This document shows positions 1 to 14,500 of a stretch of DNA of 19,522 bases, in pieces. The position numbers were made by a program, and so were the translations under genes. Numbering within the stretch: the first letter of the stretch is position 1; every line of letters begins with the position of its first letter. Below the pieces are notes generated by a model. That model was not told where the DNA came from, did not search any database, and saw only the letters and a program-made list of their open reading frames with translations. The DNA comes from Podila epigama (lineage: Eukaryota; Mortierellomycota; Mortierellomycetes; Mortierellales; Mortierellaceae): positions 1,989 to 21,510 of the forward strand of contig JAAAVE010000358.1 in NCBI GenBank assembly GCA_015679605.1. Direction: 5' to 3'.

Positions 1-333
1 TTGCTCATACATTTGCATAGTGAAATGAGAGCGCGAGCGAAAGAGAGAGAGAGAGCGGCAATCCCACATTTGTACATTTTGGGCCGGGGGAGGTTTTGCT
101 CTAGTTTTTGCCCTTTGGGTTTCCATTGTCGGCTAACCATTTCCCGCTTTTATTTATTATTCAATATTCAATCTTACATAACTTTCAACCTGCATATGTC
201 TGTCTGTCTGTCATCTTGCCTCCTCCTCACCCCAACATCCATCATACCATATCCAAACCAAACACCTTACATTCCACAACAACACAACACAACACAACAT
301 GACGTGACGTGACGTGAAACCTCACACTTACAG
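1..333. other. Non-coding 5' segment with simple repeats (intron or leader of the vezatin-like gene)
   Basis: I see no convincing coding sequence here. The stretch carries a GA-rich run near 28-56, a GTCT repeat near 198-211, an ACAAC-type run near 278-299 and three copies of the pentamer GACGT at 301-315. It ends in a splice-acceptor-like CAG at 331-333, directly before in-frame coding sequence. It is probably an intron or 5' leader of the gene that follows. The only ATG close to the acceptor (299) opens a two-codon frame that stops at once. Confidence 0.5.
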
Positions 334-2419
334 CAACGGAGAAACACACAATCTACTCAGAATCAGGCCCTTCGATCTCTTCAACAACTCATCAACCAGT
401 GTCAAGCCCTTGACGCCAAGGTCAATCGGGCTATCATGGTCATTCAAGAGATTGAACTCGTCTCCCGTGGTTACCGCCTTTCCACTCCTCTCGCTCCCAT
501 CTCTCGGATCGAACAAGCCTCAAAAGCGCGACGGTGTAATCTGGTGCGCGCCCAGCTCGTCAACGCCCTCCTCACCAGCAGTGCCCTCTTTCAAAAGTCC
601 ACTGAGACATTGCAGTCGCTCATAGACCAGAAGCGTCTCAATACCCTCTTGGACATGTATCATATCACCCCTTCGTCTGGTGCTAATTCCCCAGCAGTGT
701 TCCAAGCAGACGCTCAAGACACTTCCACATTGACCTCATCCCCAGCAACTGAATCCTTCCCACCTCTTCCATCCATGAATGCCCGTCGCAACTCAATGAC
801 CCACCGCAGAAGTCGAAGCCGAACCATGACCAACGCAAGTTCATCTTGGCCAAGCCGTCCCAGTAGTTTTCACGAGCACATGAACGGTGGGCACCCAGGA
901 GTGATCAACGAGGACCACCATCGCTTCGTTGCCTCAACCACTGCTTCTCATCATCGTCGACGTGTACGGAGCCGCTCATCGTGGTCGGCATCAGAGGGGG
1001 AAGATTCTGATTCGGACTTGTTTACGCCCTCGCCTCGATATAGCGGTCAGTCAAACACAAACACTTCACCCATCACAGCGCCCGAAATGACCTCACTCGA
1101 AAAACTCCGTCGGACTTTTCAAAAGATGCATGCATGTCGACGCGAGTTTTTGTGCGAATTGCTCTCCATCCGACGAAAGACACGTCGCGGTCGTCAGGGC
1201 GTGAAGGACTATGACAAGAATTGGGCTATTGTCAGAGATGTACTCCAAGAGGGTGTCGCCGGACTGGAATCTGTTGTGAATGAACTGAACAAAGCCCTGG
1301 ATGCCGAGCTATGTAAGTATCACGTGTATTTCTTATATTATGTTTAGGCAAAAGGTGCCTTTTTTCTTCATCTGTGTGTGTCTCCTCACTAACAAGGATT
1401 TTTATTTTTTTATTTTTTTTTAAAAAAAAAAAACATCAATGGGTCTTACTATAGACACTCTCCCAAGAATTGATACAAAGGCAGCAAAAAGTGACAACCC
1501 AGCGCTGGACAAACAACTTCAACCTTTCCTACAGCGGCTCGCATTATTAGAACAGCATGTCCGTGGCGTGCAAGCAAAACTTTACATCTGTAGCGAGGAC
1601 ATCCACAGCACCCTTCAACAGGATCCTGTAGATACGGAAAAACGAAAGCTATTAGAGTCTCAATATGAATCCATTAGCCAAGATATCAATATGATGGCAG
1701 CAGAGTGGCAGCATGGCATGACAGCGCTCCAAACAGTGTTTGACCCTCCAGCACACGCGCCACTCCCCGTCGTCGAAGAAAGCTCACCCAATCCATTTGA
1801 AGAAGGAACAGGCGAGGACGAGTTTGGATTCGTGGGACCCGTTGTTGACTCGTCTGAGAATATCGAGGATCAGAACGGATTAAAATCCTTGGCATCGAAG
1901 CGAGAAGAGGTGTTTGAGGGATCGACTGAGGACTCGACTGGTGCCGGGTTTGGTAGACGCGGCGCGATGGGAGCCAATGGGGTTAAGATGACCCGTGCAG
2001 AACGTATTCAACAGCAAAAGCTATTGCGTGAGCAAGAGCAACTCGAAAGGGAACGCAGCCATGATTCAACCAGGATGGTCCATGAGTTGAAAGATGTCCT
2101 TGGACGGAGACGACATCTGAGGGAGGCAGACGAGGCACACAATAATGAACCCCAAGAGATGTCCAAAGTGCAGAATTCTTTACCCACGACAACAACGACA
2201 ACAACGACAACAACGACAGCAACGACAGCAACGACAGCAACGACAGCAACGACAGCAACAACGATGGTGGTGGGCAGTTCAATGTCTTATGAGCAGTTCT
2301 TTCAAATGCATGAGGCAGAACCTTTAGATGTGGCCCATGAAGAGTTTGTAACTCGTACAGTTTATGACGACGTGCCACCGTTTCTTCTCGACACTGATAA
2401 TACGAAAACGGAGGCATAG
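334..2419 (+). CDS. Vezatin-like (myosin-binding/peroxisome inheritance type) protein, 5' end missing
   Basis: Two exons are visible, 334-1312 and 1455-2419, giving 647 residues. The intron 1313-1454 starts GTAAGT, ends TATAG, and joins phase 1 to make a Tyr codon. Coding clearly extends upstream of the first in-frame ATG (436): the residues before it form a Leu/Gln-rich helix (LRSLQQLINQ) leading into a conserved-looking block, IQEIELVSRGYRL. The true start, and any N-terminal membrane segments usual in vezatin-type proteins, should lie upstream of the window or in an unrecognised exon. A second conserved block, with CRREFLCELL and KNWAIVRDVL, precedes the intron. Exon 2 begins with a helical region, then an acidic linker, a Thr/Ala tract, and an acidic tail. 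Between the conserved blocks lies a Ser/Arg-rich disordered insert. Family known role: myosin binding, in fungi linked to peroxisome inheritance. The assignment is from motif memory only; the stop at 2417-2419 is clear. Confidence 0.6.
2186..2263 (+). repeat. 9-nt coding minisatellite (Thr/Ala tract)
   Basis: About three copies of ACGACAACA are followed by about five copies of ACGACAGCA, all in frame in the vezatin-like gene. They encode a Thr run and then Thr-Thr-Ala units. The period is three codons, so copy-number changes would keep the frame. The unit switch from ACA to GCA divides the array into two homogeneous blocks. Confidence 0.9.
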
Positions 2420-2481
2420 TGATGAAAATGCTATTGGGGATAGCATCTACATTAAAGTGTATATATACAGTCTTTTTTTCT

Positions 2482-2522
<41 letters not shown>
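2482..2522. repeat. (CT)n-(GT)n compound microsatellite between convergent genes
   Basis: An uninterrupted CT run of about 13 units passes directly into a GT run of about 7 units. It sits in the 160-bp gap between the stop of the vezatin-like gene (2419) and the stop of the M20 gene (2580), so it would fall in the 3' untranslated region of one or both transcripts. An alternating AT/TA stretch (GTATATATAC) lies just upstream near 2459. Confidence 0.9.
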
Positions 2523-2579
2523 TTCCCTACCTCTACGCCTACTTGTACAAAGGGAAAAAACACGTCAAAAAATGCTACT

Positions 2580-4005
2580 CTATTCATCAGATTCAGCAAG
2601 GACCTTGAGAACAATGTCCTTGTAGCTAGCCACAGCGGCAATGAGTTCCTTCTTATTGATAAACTCGTGAGGGGCATGGGCGCAGAGAATGGAGCCAGGG
2701 CCAAAGAGGAGCGACTTTTTGGCGGTGGTGAAGGATGGAATATCGGTAAAGTAGTTGGCGACAAAGGTCTCAAAGCCTGGAACAATGTGGCAACGAACGG
2801 GTTCCCAGCAGGTGAGGCGCTCAATTGTGATCTTTTCGGCAACCTGCTTCTCGTGAGGAATGACTTTGTCGACCAGGTCCAAGACATCCTGGGTGGAAGT
2901 GGCAATACGGAAGGAGATGCCTGCAGTGGCGTGAGCGGGCACAATGTTGGCAGCAAGTCCTCCGTTGATCGTGCCAATGTTCATCGTCGTTGCTCCAAAG
3001 TAGTCAGACTTTGGCAAATCCTTTAATGCATGAGGTGTAGAAGAGGAAGAATAAAAAAAGAAGTCACGTTATCAGTCCTAAGCTGGTCTTGTTGGATGAG
3101 TAATCATTCCTTGTGTGAACAAAAAGAGTTGTCTCGCCAACTTACCAACGCACGAAGACCTTGCAGAATGTCCAAGAGGCGGTCAATGGCACTGATTCCG
3201 AGTTCAGGATGTCCTGAATGACTGGCCTTGCCCTCAATGCTAATGTTCAACCGCAGAACACCCTTGTGGCCCAGGGCCAGCCTGGACTCGGTCGGTTCAC
3301 CAACAATCAAATAATCGGGTGACAAACCTAGGTCATTTGCTTTCTGTGTGTCAAAGTCCGAGATTCCATGTCCGAAAGCGACGAGTGCAATACAATAGGT
3401 GGGTAATAGAGGAACGCGTGAGCTTCCCGTGTCGATAGGATAGTTTTCACAACGAGATCACAAAAAAAAAAGAGAGAGATACATACCACCATGCCAATGT
3501 GGTCGACCTCCTCGCCAACGACAAACAAGAATCCGACATCGCCTTCTTTAATCTTGCCCTCCTTTCGGAGCTCCTCAACTGCCTGAACCTGACTGGCCAT
3601 TGAGCCTAAGAACGATTGCGGGTGGGAAAAAAAGAGTCAGAGTCACACAAGCATTTTTTTCTCTCACGCTAATTGTCATCCTTCAATATTTTCTGTCCTT
3701 TTACCTTTTGCGTCACTGGAGCCACGACCATAGATGTTCTCTTCATCCTCTCGGTATTCAACATAGGGAGGAACAACGTCAATATGAGTGTTGAAAAGAA
3801 CGCGTGGGTTGCGGTTCTTGCCGAGGTAGGCCAAGACGTTCTCACGTCCAGGTGCAATCTCCTGGAGCTCAACTGTGTACCCGAGACTGGTAAGGTGTTG
3901 CTGCAAGTACTCTGTACAGGGAGACTCGTTCTCAGTGATGCAAGAAATGGAGACGAGGCCCTTGTGAAAGTCGAACAGTTGCTTGATGGATTCCTTGGTG
4001 GTCAT
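2580..4005 (-). CDS. M20-family zinc metallopeptidase, acetylornithine deacetylase/ArgE-like
   Basis: Four exons on the minus strand, 4005-3705, 3605-3487, 3343-3146 and 3020-2580, encode 352 residues, normal for the family. Donors are GTAAAA, GTATGT and GTAAGT; acceptors are TTAG, ACACAG and AAAG; phases (1, 0, 0) match at every junction. The complete di-zinc set is visible: His74 and Asp76 in THIDVVPP, Asp98 in GRGSSDAKG, catalytic Glu132 and ligand Glu133 in GEE, Glu156 in GEPTE, and His321 in HAPHEF. The middle exon holds the dimerisation region (GKASHSGHPELG). The family hydrolyses N-acyl amino acids or small peptides. ArgE is the bacterial arginine-pathway member, but fungi usually recycle the acetyl group with ornithine acetyltransferase, so the substrate is not settled. 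No signal peptide is obvious, which suggests a cytosolic enzyme. It is convergent with the vezatin-like gene and divergent from the helicase gene. Confidence 0.88.
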
Positions 4006-4221
4006 GGTTTTTTTGAAAGTGTGGATGGAGTGAAGGATGAACGAAAAAAAGAAAAAACTGAACTTCGGTGTCGAGCTCCATCTATGTTGGGACTGCTAAT
4101 TTCTTATTTCCTAAAAAAGAAATTGGTCTGCAAACAACATAAAATGAAAAAAATAAATATAATGCTTTCTTCCATTGACTATTGAAATTCCTTTGTTCCA
4201 TTCATTAATCGTCCATTCACC
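4006..4221. promoter_or_regulatory. Short divergent promoter shared by the M20 and SUV3 genes
   Basis: Only 216 bp separate the two start codons on opposite strands, so both promoters and leaders must lie here. The stretch is A/T-rich with several A runs (for example near 4041-4054 and 4145-4160). On the plus strand a seven-codon upstream frame starts at ATG 4161, just before the helicase start. No canonical TATA box is convincing. Confidence 0.6.
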
Positions 4222-7208
4222 ATGTCTGGATTGCTAACGTTTACGTTGCCTAGAGGCACCTCGTTGGCAGGAAAGTCGCTGCGTCATGGACTAGCGTTCA
4301 GGGCAAGTACACGGATCGGTCTTCAGACACCGCTATCACACAACAGCGCACAGATCCCAGAACCATATCTTGTGCTCTGCCGGTTCCGACAGACTTCTGC
4401 ACGCCTTTCAAGGCCACACACACATGGGAAGAAACATGACCGGGATCACGTATTTAGCGACTCTTATCGGTCTCCAGGCCAGTTCGGAGGACAAGAATTT
4501 ACTCCACAATGGGAAACTACAGGTAAATAACAGACTGTGAGAGATTGGACAAGAAAGGACTCTCTTCTGGCAGGAACGCATTGATCGGCAGTTACAATCA
4601 CAGGGCCATGGCACTGATAACAAGCATATCCATTTTTTTGACTCGTATCAAACCAAATAGCACTTAGCACTGCAGTGGAACGATTCAAAATGCCCAACAA
4701 CATGCAGCAACAACTGGAGATCCTTGGTACACCAAGGGAGAAGGCTAAGGAACTTGTAGGTCGCTTTTGCAGAAGCGTTCTTCGTAACGAATTCCCTGAA
4801 CTGAGAAAGACAGCAATCAGTGCAATGGCAACAAAGGCGTTGGAGGTCGGGATGACATTCAAGTCTATGGGTGTGACGCGCGAGGAGGCCGTGGCGAAAC
4901 AACTGGACAAAGCCCTGTGGACTGCATTCTTTAAACATTCAGAGAGTCAGTTTTCAGAAGAGACGCTCACCCGCTTCAAAAAGCTCCAAGAGATTGCTGA
5001 TATGCGATACCCCGAAGATTGGTATCCTACTGCGAGATTGTTAAAGAGGTAAGCTTGTTTGTAGGGATCTACTCTTTTAGGAGGAACTAATGAATGGGAG
5101 GAAAACTTGATGCAGATGTCTTTGGAAGAAAAGTAGTCGAGACGAATCAACCCTCTCTATCTCTCTATCCTTTTCGACTCCTAGAAAGATTATTATGCAC
5201 GTAGGACCAACCAATTCTGGAAAGACACACAATGCATTGCTGAGACTTCAATCAGCGGAAACTGGAGCTTACCTCTCACCACTTCGACTCTTGGCACATG
5301 AGGTCTTTGAAAGGATGAACGATGCGGGAACAACTTGCAATCTTATCACAGGCGAGGAGCGGCGGTACGGCGTGGTGGATGAGAATGGCGTTCCAGATCC
5401 TGCTGCTGCCAAGGTCGTCTCGTGCACGATCGAAATGATTGATATAGGACGCCAGATCGACGTTGCTGTAATGGATGAAATTCAGATGTTGGCAGACCCT
5501 GACCGAGGCTGGGCTTGGACCCATGCACTGTTGAGTTTGCCCGCCAAAGAGATTCATCTCTGTGGTGAGCCAACAGTCGTCGAACTGGTTAAAAACATTT
5601 GCAAGCTCGCGAATGAGGAGGTGGAGGTACACCAATATGAACGACTCAGCAAACTGGAAGTGCAGGAAGAGAGTCTTCACGGAAGACTGGACAAGATTCA
5701 AAAGGGTGATTGTGTCGTGACATTCTCACGCAAGAACATCTTTCTTCTCAAGAAGGCCATCGAGGCCGAGACTGGTCTCCGTTGTGCAGTAGCCTATGGA
5801 AGTTTGCCACCAGAGAGTCGCTCAACACAGGCAAAGCTATTCAACGACCCCAACAGTGGTTACGACGTCCTTGTCGCAAGTGATGCCATTGGCATGGGTC
5901 TCAACTTGTAAGTTTTTTCTTTTTTTTTACTATTTATTGTTATTATTGCCAGCCATGGTCTTGCTGTTTCCTTTATTGTTAACATTGTTCCGTTGGTCTT
6001 TTTCCACTTTCGATTTCCTCATTTCATTCCTCAACCACAGGAACATTCGACGGATTATTTTTGAGGCTGTTGAAAAGTTTGATGGTGTAAATGTGCGGTC
6101 GCTGAGCCTGACGCAGCTGAAGCAAATTGCGGGAAGAGCAGGTCGTTTTGGAACAGACTATGCCGTAGGTCAGGCAACGACACTTCTCCAAGGCGATATT
6201 CCTGCTCTCCAACGAGCCCTGGAAGCACCAATGATTGAGATTGAGAGAGCTGCCATCCAACCCACAGCAGAAATGCTTGGCCTTTTCTCCCTTTACTTGC
6301 CTGGCGTTCCCTTTTCGAGGGTCCTCATGACCTTTGAACTGCTCTCTAGCCACTCTAATCTCTTCTTTTCTTCCCACCTTCGTGGTATGATTGTAAGTAC
6401 TTGCATGTTTTGCTTTCTTTTGCGGGGTCACTCTTTTTTGTTATATTCGCTTGAAGGTGCGTTGGTCATAAGAAATCGAAAAAAAAGCTCACTTTTTGTA
6501 TTCCATTTCCATGCTGTAGGCCACAGCCAAGATTTTAGATAATATCGATCTGACACTAAGTGAACGTATTCCGTTTACCTCGGCGCCTATTCAGGTCCGT
6601 GACCCAAAAGTGGTGGAGGCTGCAGTGAAGTTTGCGCGGGCTGTGAGTAGCTCGAGACCATGTCAAATTGACGAGGTCGTGAAGCTACCTGTTCTCGACA
6701 CAAAGAGGGATACTGAACTGGACCTTCGCAACCTTGAGACGACGCACCGTATCATTATGTTGTATCTTTGGCTCAGGTATAGTGGCATATTTGAGAACGC
6801 TGATAGCAAAAGCTATGTAAACACTTGCTTTCGACTTATCTAATCGTATCTTTACCTCCTTCTTTCTCATTCAATCGAAAAACAAACAAAAAACAAACCA
6901 GCCAACGGTTTTCTGACGTTTTCGAGGGCGGAGTTGACTGTGTTGCAAGAAATCGCAAGGTTCAGTGTGAATTGTTGATTGAACAAGCCCTAAAGGAAAG
7001 AGTCAAGAGACATGAGGAAAGACGATCTTCGAGAAGACTAAGAGGACACGACAGAGGTGATGAAGTACCTCACGGTGCAAAGAAACATACAGAGATGGTG
7101 GAAAGGCGGAGAATGAGATTCGAGGATGAGGAGAGACCTCGACGATCAAGACGTTTCGATGAGTTCAAGTACCGGCAACCATCTCCAAGCGGGGACCGGA
7201 ATTCATGA
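4222..7208 (+). CDS. SUV3: SUV3-type mitochondrial ATP-dependent RNA helicase
   Basis: Six exons: 4222-4522, 4661-5048, 5185-5907, 6041-6392, 6520-6776 and 6902-7208, about 775 residues, typical for SUV3. An in-frame alternative acceptor at 4676 would remove five residues. The first 40 residues are Arg-rich without acidic residues, a likely mitochondrial presequence. A helical N-terminal domain follows, then the helicase core: GPTNSGKT (Walker A, near 237-244), SPLRLLAHEV (Ia), DEIQ (II, near 327), GEP (III), VTFSRKN (IV), SDAIGMGLNL (V) and QIAGRAGRFG (VI). A SUV3-type C-terminal domain (LYLWLSQRF across the last junction) and an Arg/Glu-rich basic tail complete it. The intron at 5908-6040 splits motif V and all phases match. 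In other fungi SUV3 is the helicase of the mitochondrial degradosome with an RNase II-type exonuclease. AATAAA at 7257-7262 is a possible poly(A) signal. Confidence 0.95.
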
Positions 7209-8001
7209 TATGTCCATGCCACTTTACATGATTACATGATACGTTTCTGTCAGTCCAATAAAGAGGGTAGTCATAGACTTTTTTTTCAACATGTGGACAA
7301 AGGATGAATTATATACTCATTTATGCGCAATGGTTTTGTCGTGACCCGACGTGATGCGACGCGACGCGATATCTTTTGTTTCCTATTATTTTTTTTCACG
7401 TTATCCGTGATATGTGCCAGGTAAGATAGATGTTTGTTTTACCTCCAATGTTGTCCATCGATTAATCTCGTAAAGAACTGCATAGCTTTGACGTTTTTAT
7501 TCAAGAAAAAAAACGACAGCCCAAACTGTTCGGGTGTCTTTTGGGGATGAAAGAAATGTACGAGAGTAAGAGTCGCGTTAGATTGAATATGAAATTGTCC
7601 AATATATTAAAAGAATTATAATAAAAAAAAGTCTTCAGTCCCCACCTTGGCGGCATCATCAACAAGGACAGAGGATATGAAGAAAAAAAGATAAAAGGTG
7701 GGCGCTTGACGAGCAACATCAAGTATCAGTGGCTTGGTTTTTTCAACCACGCGTGAAGTTTAATGAAAAGCAGTCACCGTGCCTGAAAAAAAAATCGCGT
7801 CAAACTTGTTTTTCTTTTTTGTTTTCTTTTTTTTTTTGCCGCCAATCATCTCATCGTTCATCACCCCATCCATCCTTCCCCTCCGTCTCCCTCTCCTCCT
7901 ACCCTTCCCTCAACGACTACGCTCACTGTAACTCCTCCACCCCTCTCATCAACCATCTTCACATCCCTCGGCAAATACGCTCCCCTGCTGATCTAAAAAC
8001 C
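7209..8001. other. Intergenic region, SUV3 3' end and MCM6 promoter/leader
   Basis: No gene is supported here. It holds the possible SUV3 poly(A) signal AATAAA (7257-7262), an imperfect GACGY repeat near 7346-7370, long A/T-rich sequence to about 7730, then a T-run and a strongly CT-rich leader (about 7860-7990) leading to ATG 8002. A CCAAT motif lies near 7843 and an ACGCGT box at 7749-7754. A short upstream frame starts near 7763. The 73-codon minus-strand frame at 7501-7722 has no recognisable features. Confidence 0.6.
7749..7754 (+). promoter_or_regulatory. Candidate MluI cell-cycle box (MCB) upstream of MCM6
   Basis: The palindrome ACGCGT, the core site for MBF-type G1/S factors in yeasts, lies about 250 bp upstream of the MCM6 ATG, with a related TCGCGTCA about 45 bp further on. 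MCM genes are known MBF targets in yeasts. However, ACGCGT also occurs at several unrelated places in the window, so one copy is weak evidence. Confidence 0.35.
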
Positions 8002-11407
<3,406 letters not shown>

Positions 11408-11554
11408 TGTAGTACGCGTTCTTTTTTTTCATTTATTTTCTTTTATTGCCGCTTACAATCTTGCAGAGAGAATGTCATATTTCTGTTTTCTTTAATTACA
11501 ATACTACTTTTTTTTTTTTTTTTCCACTCCTCACTCTCACTCCTTTGTCTTTCT
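11408..11554. terminator. Convergent 3' region between MCM6 and the disordered-protein ORF
   Basis: Only 147 bp separate the two stop codons. The plus strand is T-rich with a run of about 15 T at 11509-11523, which is an A-run for the minus-strand transcript. Both transcripts must end here or overlap. No clean AATAAA is seen on either strand. Confidence 0.5.
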
Positions 11555-14500
11555 TCACATGAACTGACGAGCGATGGGAGTGTCAATGTGGTCCAAAGGC
11601 ATCGATTCCATCTGGCCAGAAGAACGGTGGTCAGACTCTGGTCCTCCTCTAGTACCTTGAAAGGATGCGCCTTGATTCATGTCCTTCATCTCAACGTCAG
11701 CCTCAGTCCTTTGCTCCTCTTCCCACTCTTGATCTCGCTCTTGGTATCGCTCTTGGACAACTTCCGCATCCCTCGTCATCACCTTTTTCCCTTTGTTTTT
11801 GTTGTTGCTGTTGTTGCTGTTGTTGTTCTCGCTCGTTTGCGTTGTTTTGCATACCATGTCTTGCTGCTGTCGTTCCTTGCCCTTTGATTTCGTCTTTGGG
11901 AAAAAGAATTGTCCAAGTTTAGTGATATGTCTTCCAAAGGCCGGCGAGGAGGATAGCGACGAAGGAACAGAGGACGAAGGTGAAGAGGAGAAGGGACCCG
12001 AAAAGGAGGAAGACGGGAAATTAGATGGTGGCTGTGACATGGTTTGATGTGCTATGGACGATGTAGACGGTACAGCGTTTGGAGGACGACGAGAAGACCC
12101 TAGTGCGTCATTGGCTATGGTATTCACATTGTCTTGTCGCTGCCTTTGATGGCTATCGCGGATTGACCCTTTTGCACCTGTACTTGGATTCGACTCGATG
12201 GAAAAGTGATCACCACTGCGTTCAAAGGAATCGTCGCGTTTGGGCGAAAGTGCACGTCGGCAACGAGAAACAATAGACAAGGATGATGGCGATGGTGAAG
12301 GTGGTGGTTGTGGTGGTGGTGGTGATGATGGCATCGAGATGGTTGTGTTCTCTCGACGAGGGATTGGAATCGGGATGGGAGCTACACCCAACAGAGTTCT
12401 TGGTGGCGGTTGTGAGGACGAAGAGAACGAGGACGAGGACAACGACGGCGATGGTGATGGCGATGGCCGTGTTTGAACCTCATCTATCCTTTGGTGCGAT
12501 GATAGTTCTCTCTCTTCCATTGTTGTCACCTCTGACAGCTCATTTGTTTGCGATGTCTCCACGACGTTGGATCTATTGTCTGCTTCTGTTTCTGTTGTTG
12601 AGGGCCACAACAATTCAAGGGGACAGGATGCTGCAAAAAACGCAGTTTCAACATACGCATCAAACGCCACTGGCGAAGACGACGATACTGGCAAGGATGT
12701 TGGTAAAGAGGATGGTGACACGGTAAGTGGGTCGGCGGATGGCAGATGGGTGGTTTGGGGGGTCACTGAGCTGGCTGTCGTGGTCGTGGTCGTGGTTGTA
12801 CCCTCAGTATCATAACCGGGTGAACGACTATCATAATCACGTTCACGCTGGCTACGACGTCGTGAATTGGATGCACGTTGAGGCAGACTGATGATGGGCG
12901 GTGGCAACGGTGGTGGAGAGTTTCCACTTGGATGATAGGAACGTGGTCGACCTCTGTCCAAGATAGATCGAGAGGGTTGGAGTGGTGCTCTTTGCGCATG
13001 CTCTTGCTGCTGCTGCTGTGTGATCTGGGGCTCAGCAAGATTTTGGTTGTCGCGTGGCAACGACGAAAAATTGGTCAAAGGCGAGGAGCTGAAGGTTGAT
13101 AGTGGAGCAGATCGAGGCGAGATACGAATGCGTTGGCCGTAATTGATTCGTCTCTGTAGAGGACAAGGCGGTAGAGATGAAGTTGGGGTTGGGATTGGAA
13201 CTGGGGCTGAAGCTGGAGCTGGTGGTCCTGATGGTCCAGCCACTACGGTTGTTGTTCCTTCTTCTCCGCTTGCAACTCGTCTATTGGACACCGGGGTTGT
13301 CATAGGTACTGCTGTCGTGGGGTGCTGTAGGGCAGGTGCTGTTGTTGATGCTGATGTCGATGCTCGTGGCGCCGATGGGGTTAGAGCGGATGCTGGAACA
13401 GTCGATCGGGTCAGTGGTGGTGGTGCTGCTACTAGGCCACATAGATTCATTGCTACCGAGAACGACGTCAAGGAAAAGCCTGTGCCAGGGCTTGTCCCAG
13501 AGAATGTATGTGGAGCGTGATACACACGAGCAGAGAGTGGACGCTGTCGACGTACTCGAGTGGAGGGCGTGTGGAGGGTGGGCGAAGACGGTTGAGGTAC
13601 GGTTCGGATGGTGTGCACAGAGGAGGATTCGTGCTCGGGGTAGGATGGAGTCTTGTTCAGGCCAAAGAACGATGGTGCCAAACCTGAATCGATGGTCTGT
13701 GCCAGAAGAGTACCCGCTGATGTGCGACGTCTTACCTCGCCCCTTGTGCATGTCGTGTTTTGATCTTCGTCCAAGGCTTGAGTAGGGGTTGTATCCTGTT
13801 GGAGGGAGATGTCCTGAGATGTTGAATCGGATGGATGTGAGCTTACATTTTCAGCGTTGGGCGGCAAGGAAGGTGGCGAGATTGGTGCTGCAACATTGGA
13901 CTGTGTATGAGAATGAGAAAGTGGTGTCGTAGTTGGTGCTTGTGGAGGACAGGACACGGCTGTGACAGGTGATTGTGGAGGCGAGGAAGCGGTCGTAGTA
14001 GGTGGTTGTGGAGGAGAGGATTCGGTTGTGGCAGGTGGTTGTGCAGGAGAGGACGCAGTTGTGACAGGTACTGGCGAAGGATGTGTTGGAGGCAAGGATG
14101 GAAAAGTGACAGCGATACGCGTTCGACGAGGGGACACTCTTGGAGGTGGAGTTGGAGCATGCAAAATTGGTGCAGAAGTTCGATTGGACTTTGGTGCAGA
14201 GTCTTGTAGACTGCGGAGAGCTTCCCGGTCAGGAGGAAAGAACCCTACCGATCGGCGGTGACCCTTCTTGAAAGGGTTGGAGGTCTTTGATGATTCGAGG
14301 TCACTGCCGTTGGATTTTGTTCGCGCCAGTCCTGAAAACTGGAGAAATCGTGCAGCAAAGGATGAAGTGGAGGATGTGGATGCTGACAAGGGTGTGGAGG
14401 AGGGCTCGGGATCTGGTGTAGGAACAAACGTGCTTGTGGAGGCAACGACGCGAGATCGATCCTTTTGTTGCTGTTGGTGAAGAACACTCTTGGTTCGATA

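Noticed and set aside
3673-4185. 170-codon plus-strand frame opposite exon 1 of the M20 gene.
   Set aside because: It is antisense to a well-supported exon with catalytic motifs and has no family features of its own.
7501-7722. 73-codon minus-strand frame between SUV3 and MCM6.
   Set aside because: A/T-rich sequence, Phe/Leu/Ile-biased product, no motif and no promoter or splice evidence.
13143-13785. Several plus-strand Gly/Val-rich frames inside the 1344-residue ORF.
   Set aside because: They are the complementary reading of Pro/Thr/Ser-rich codons (GGT/GTT from ACC/AAC), a known artefact of biased coding sequence.
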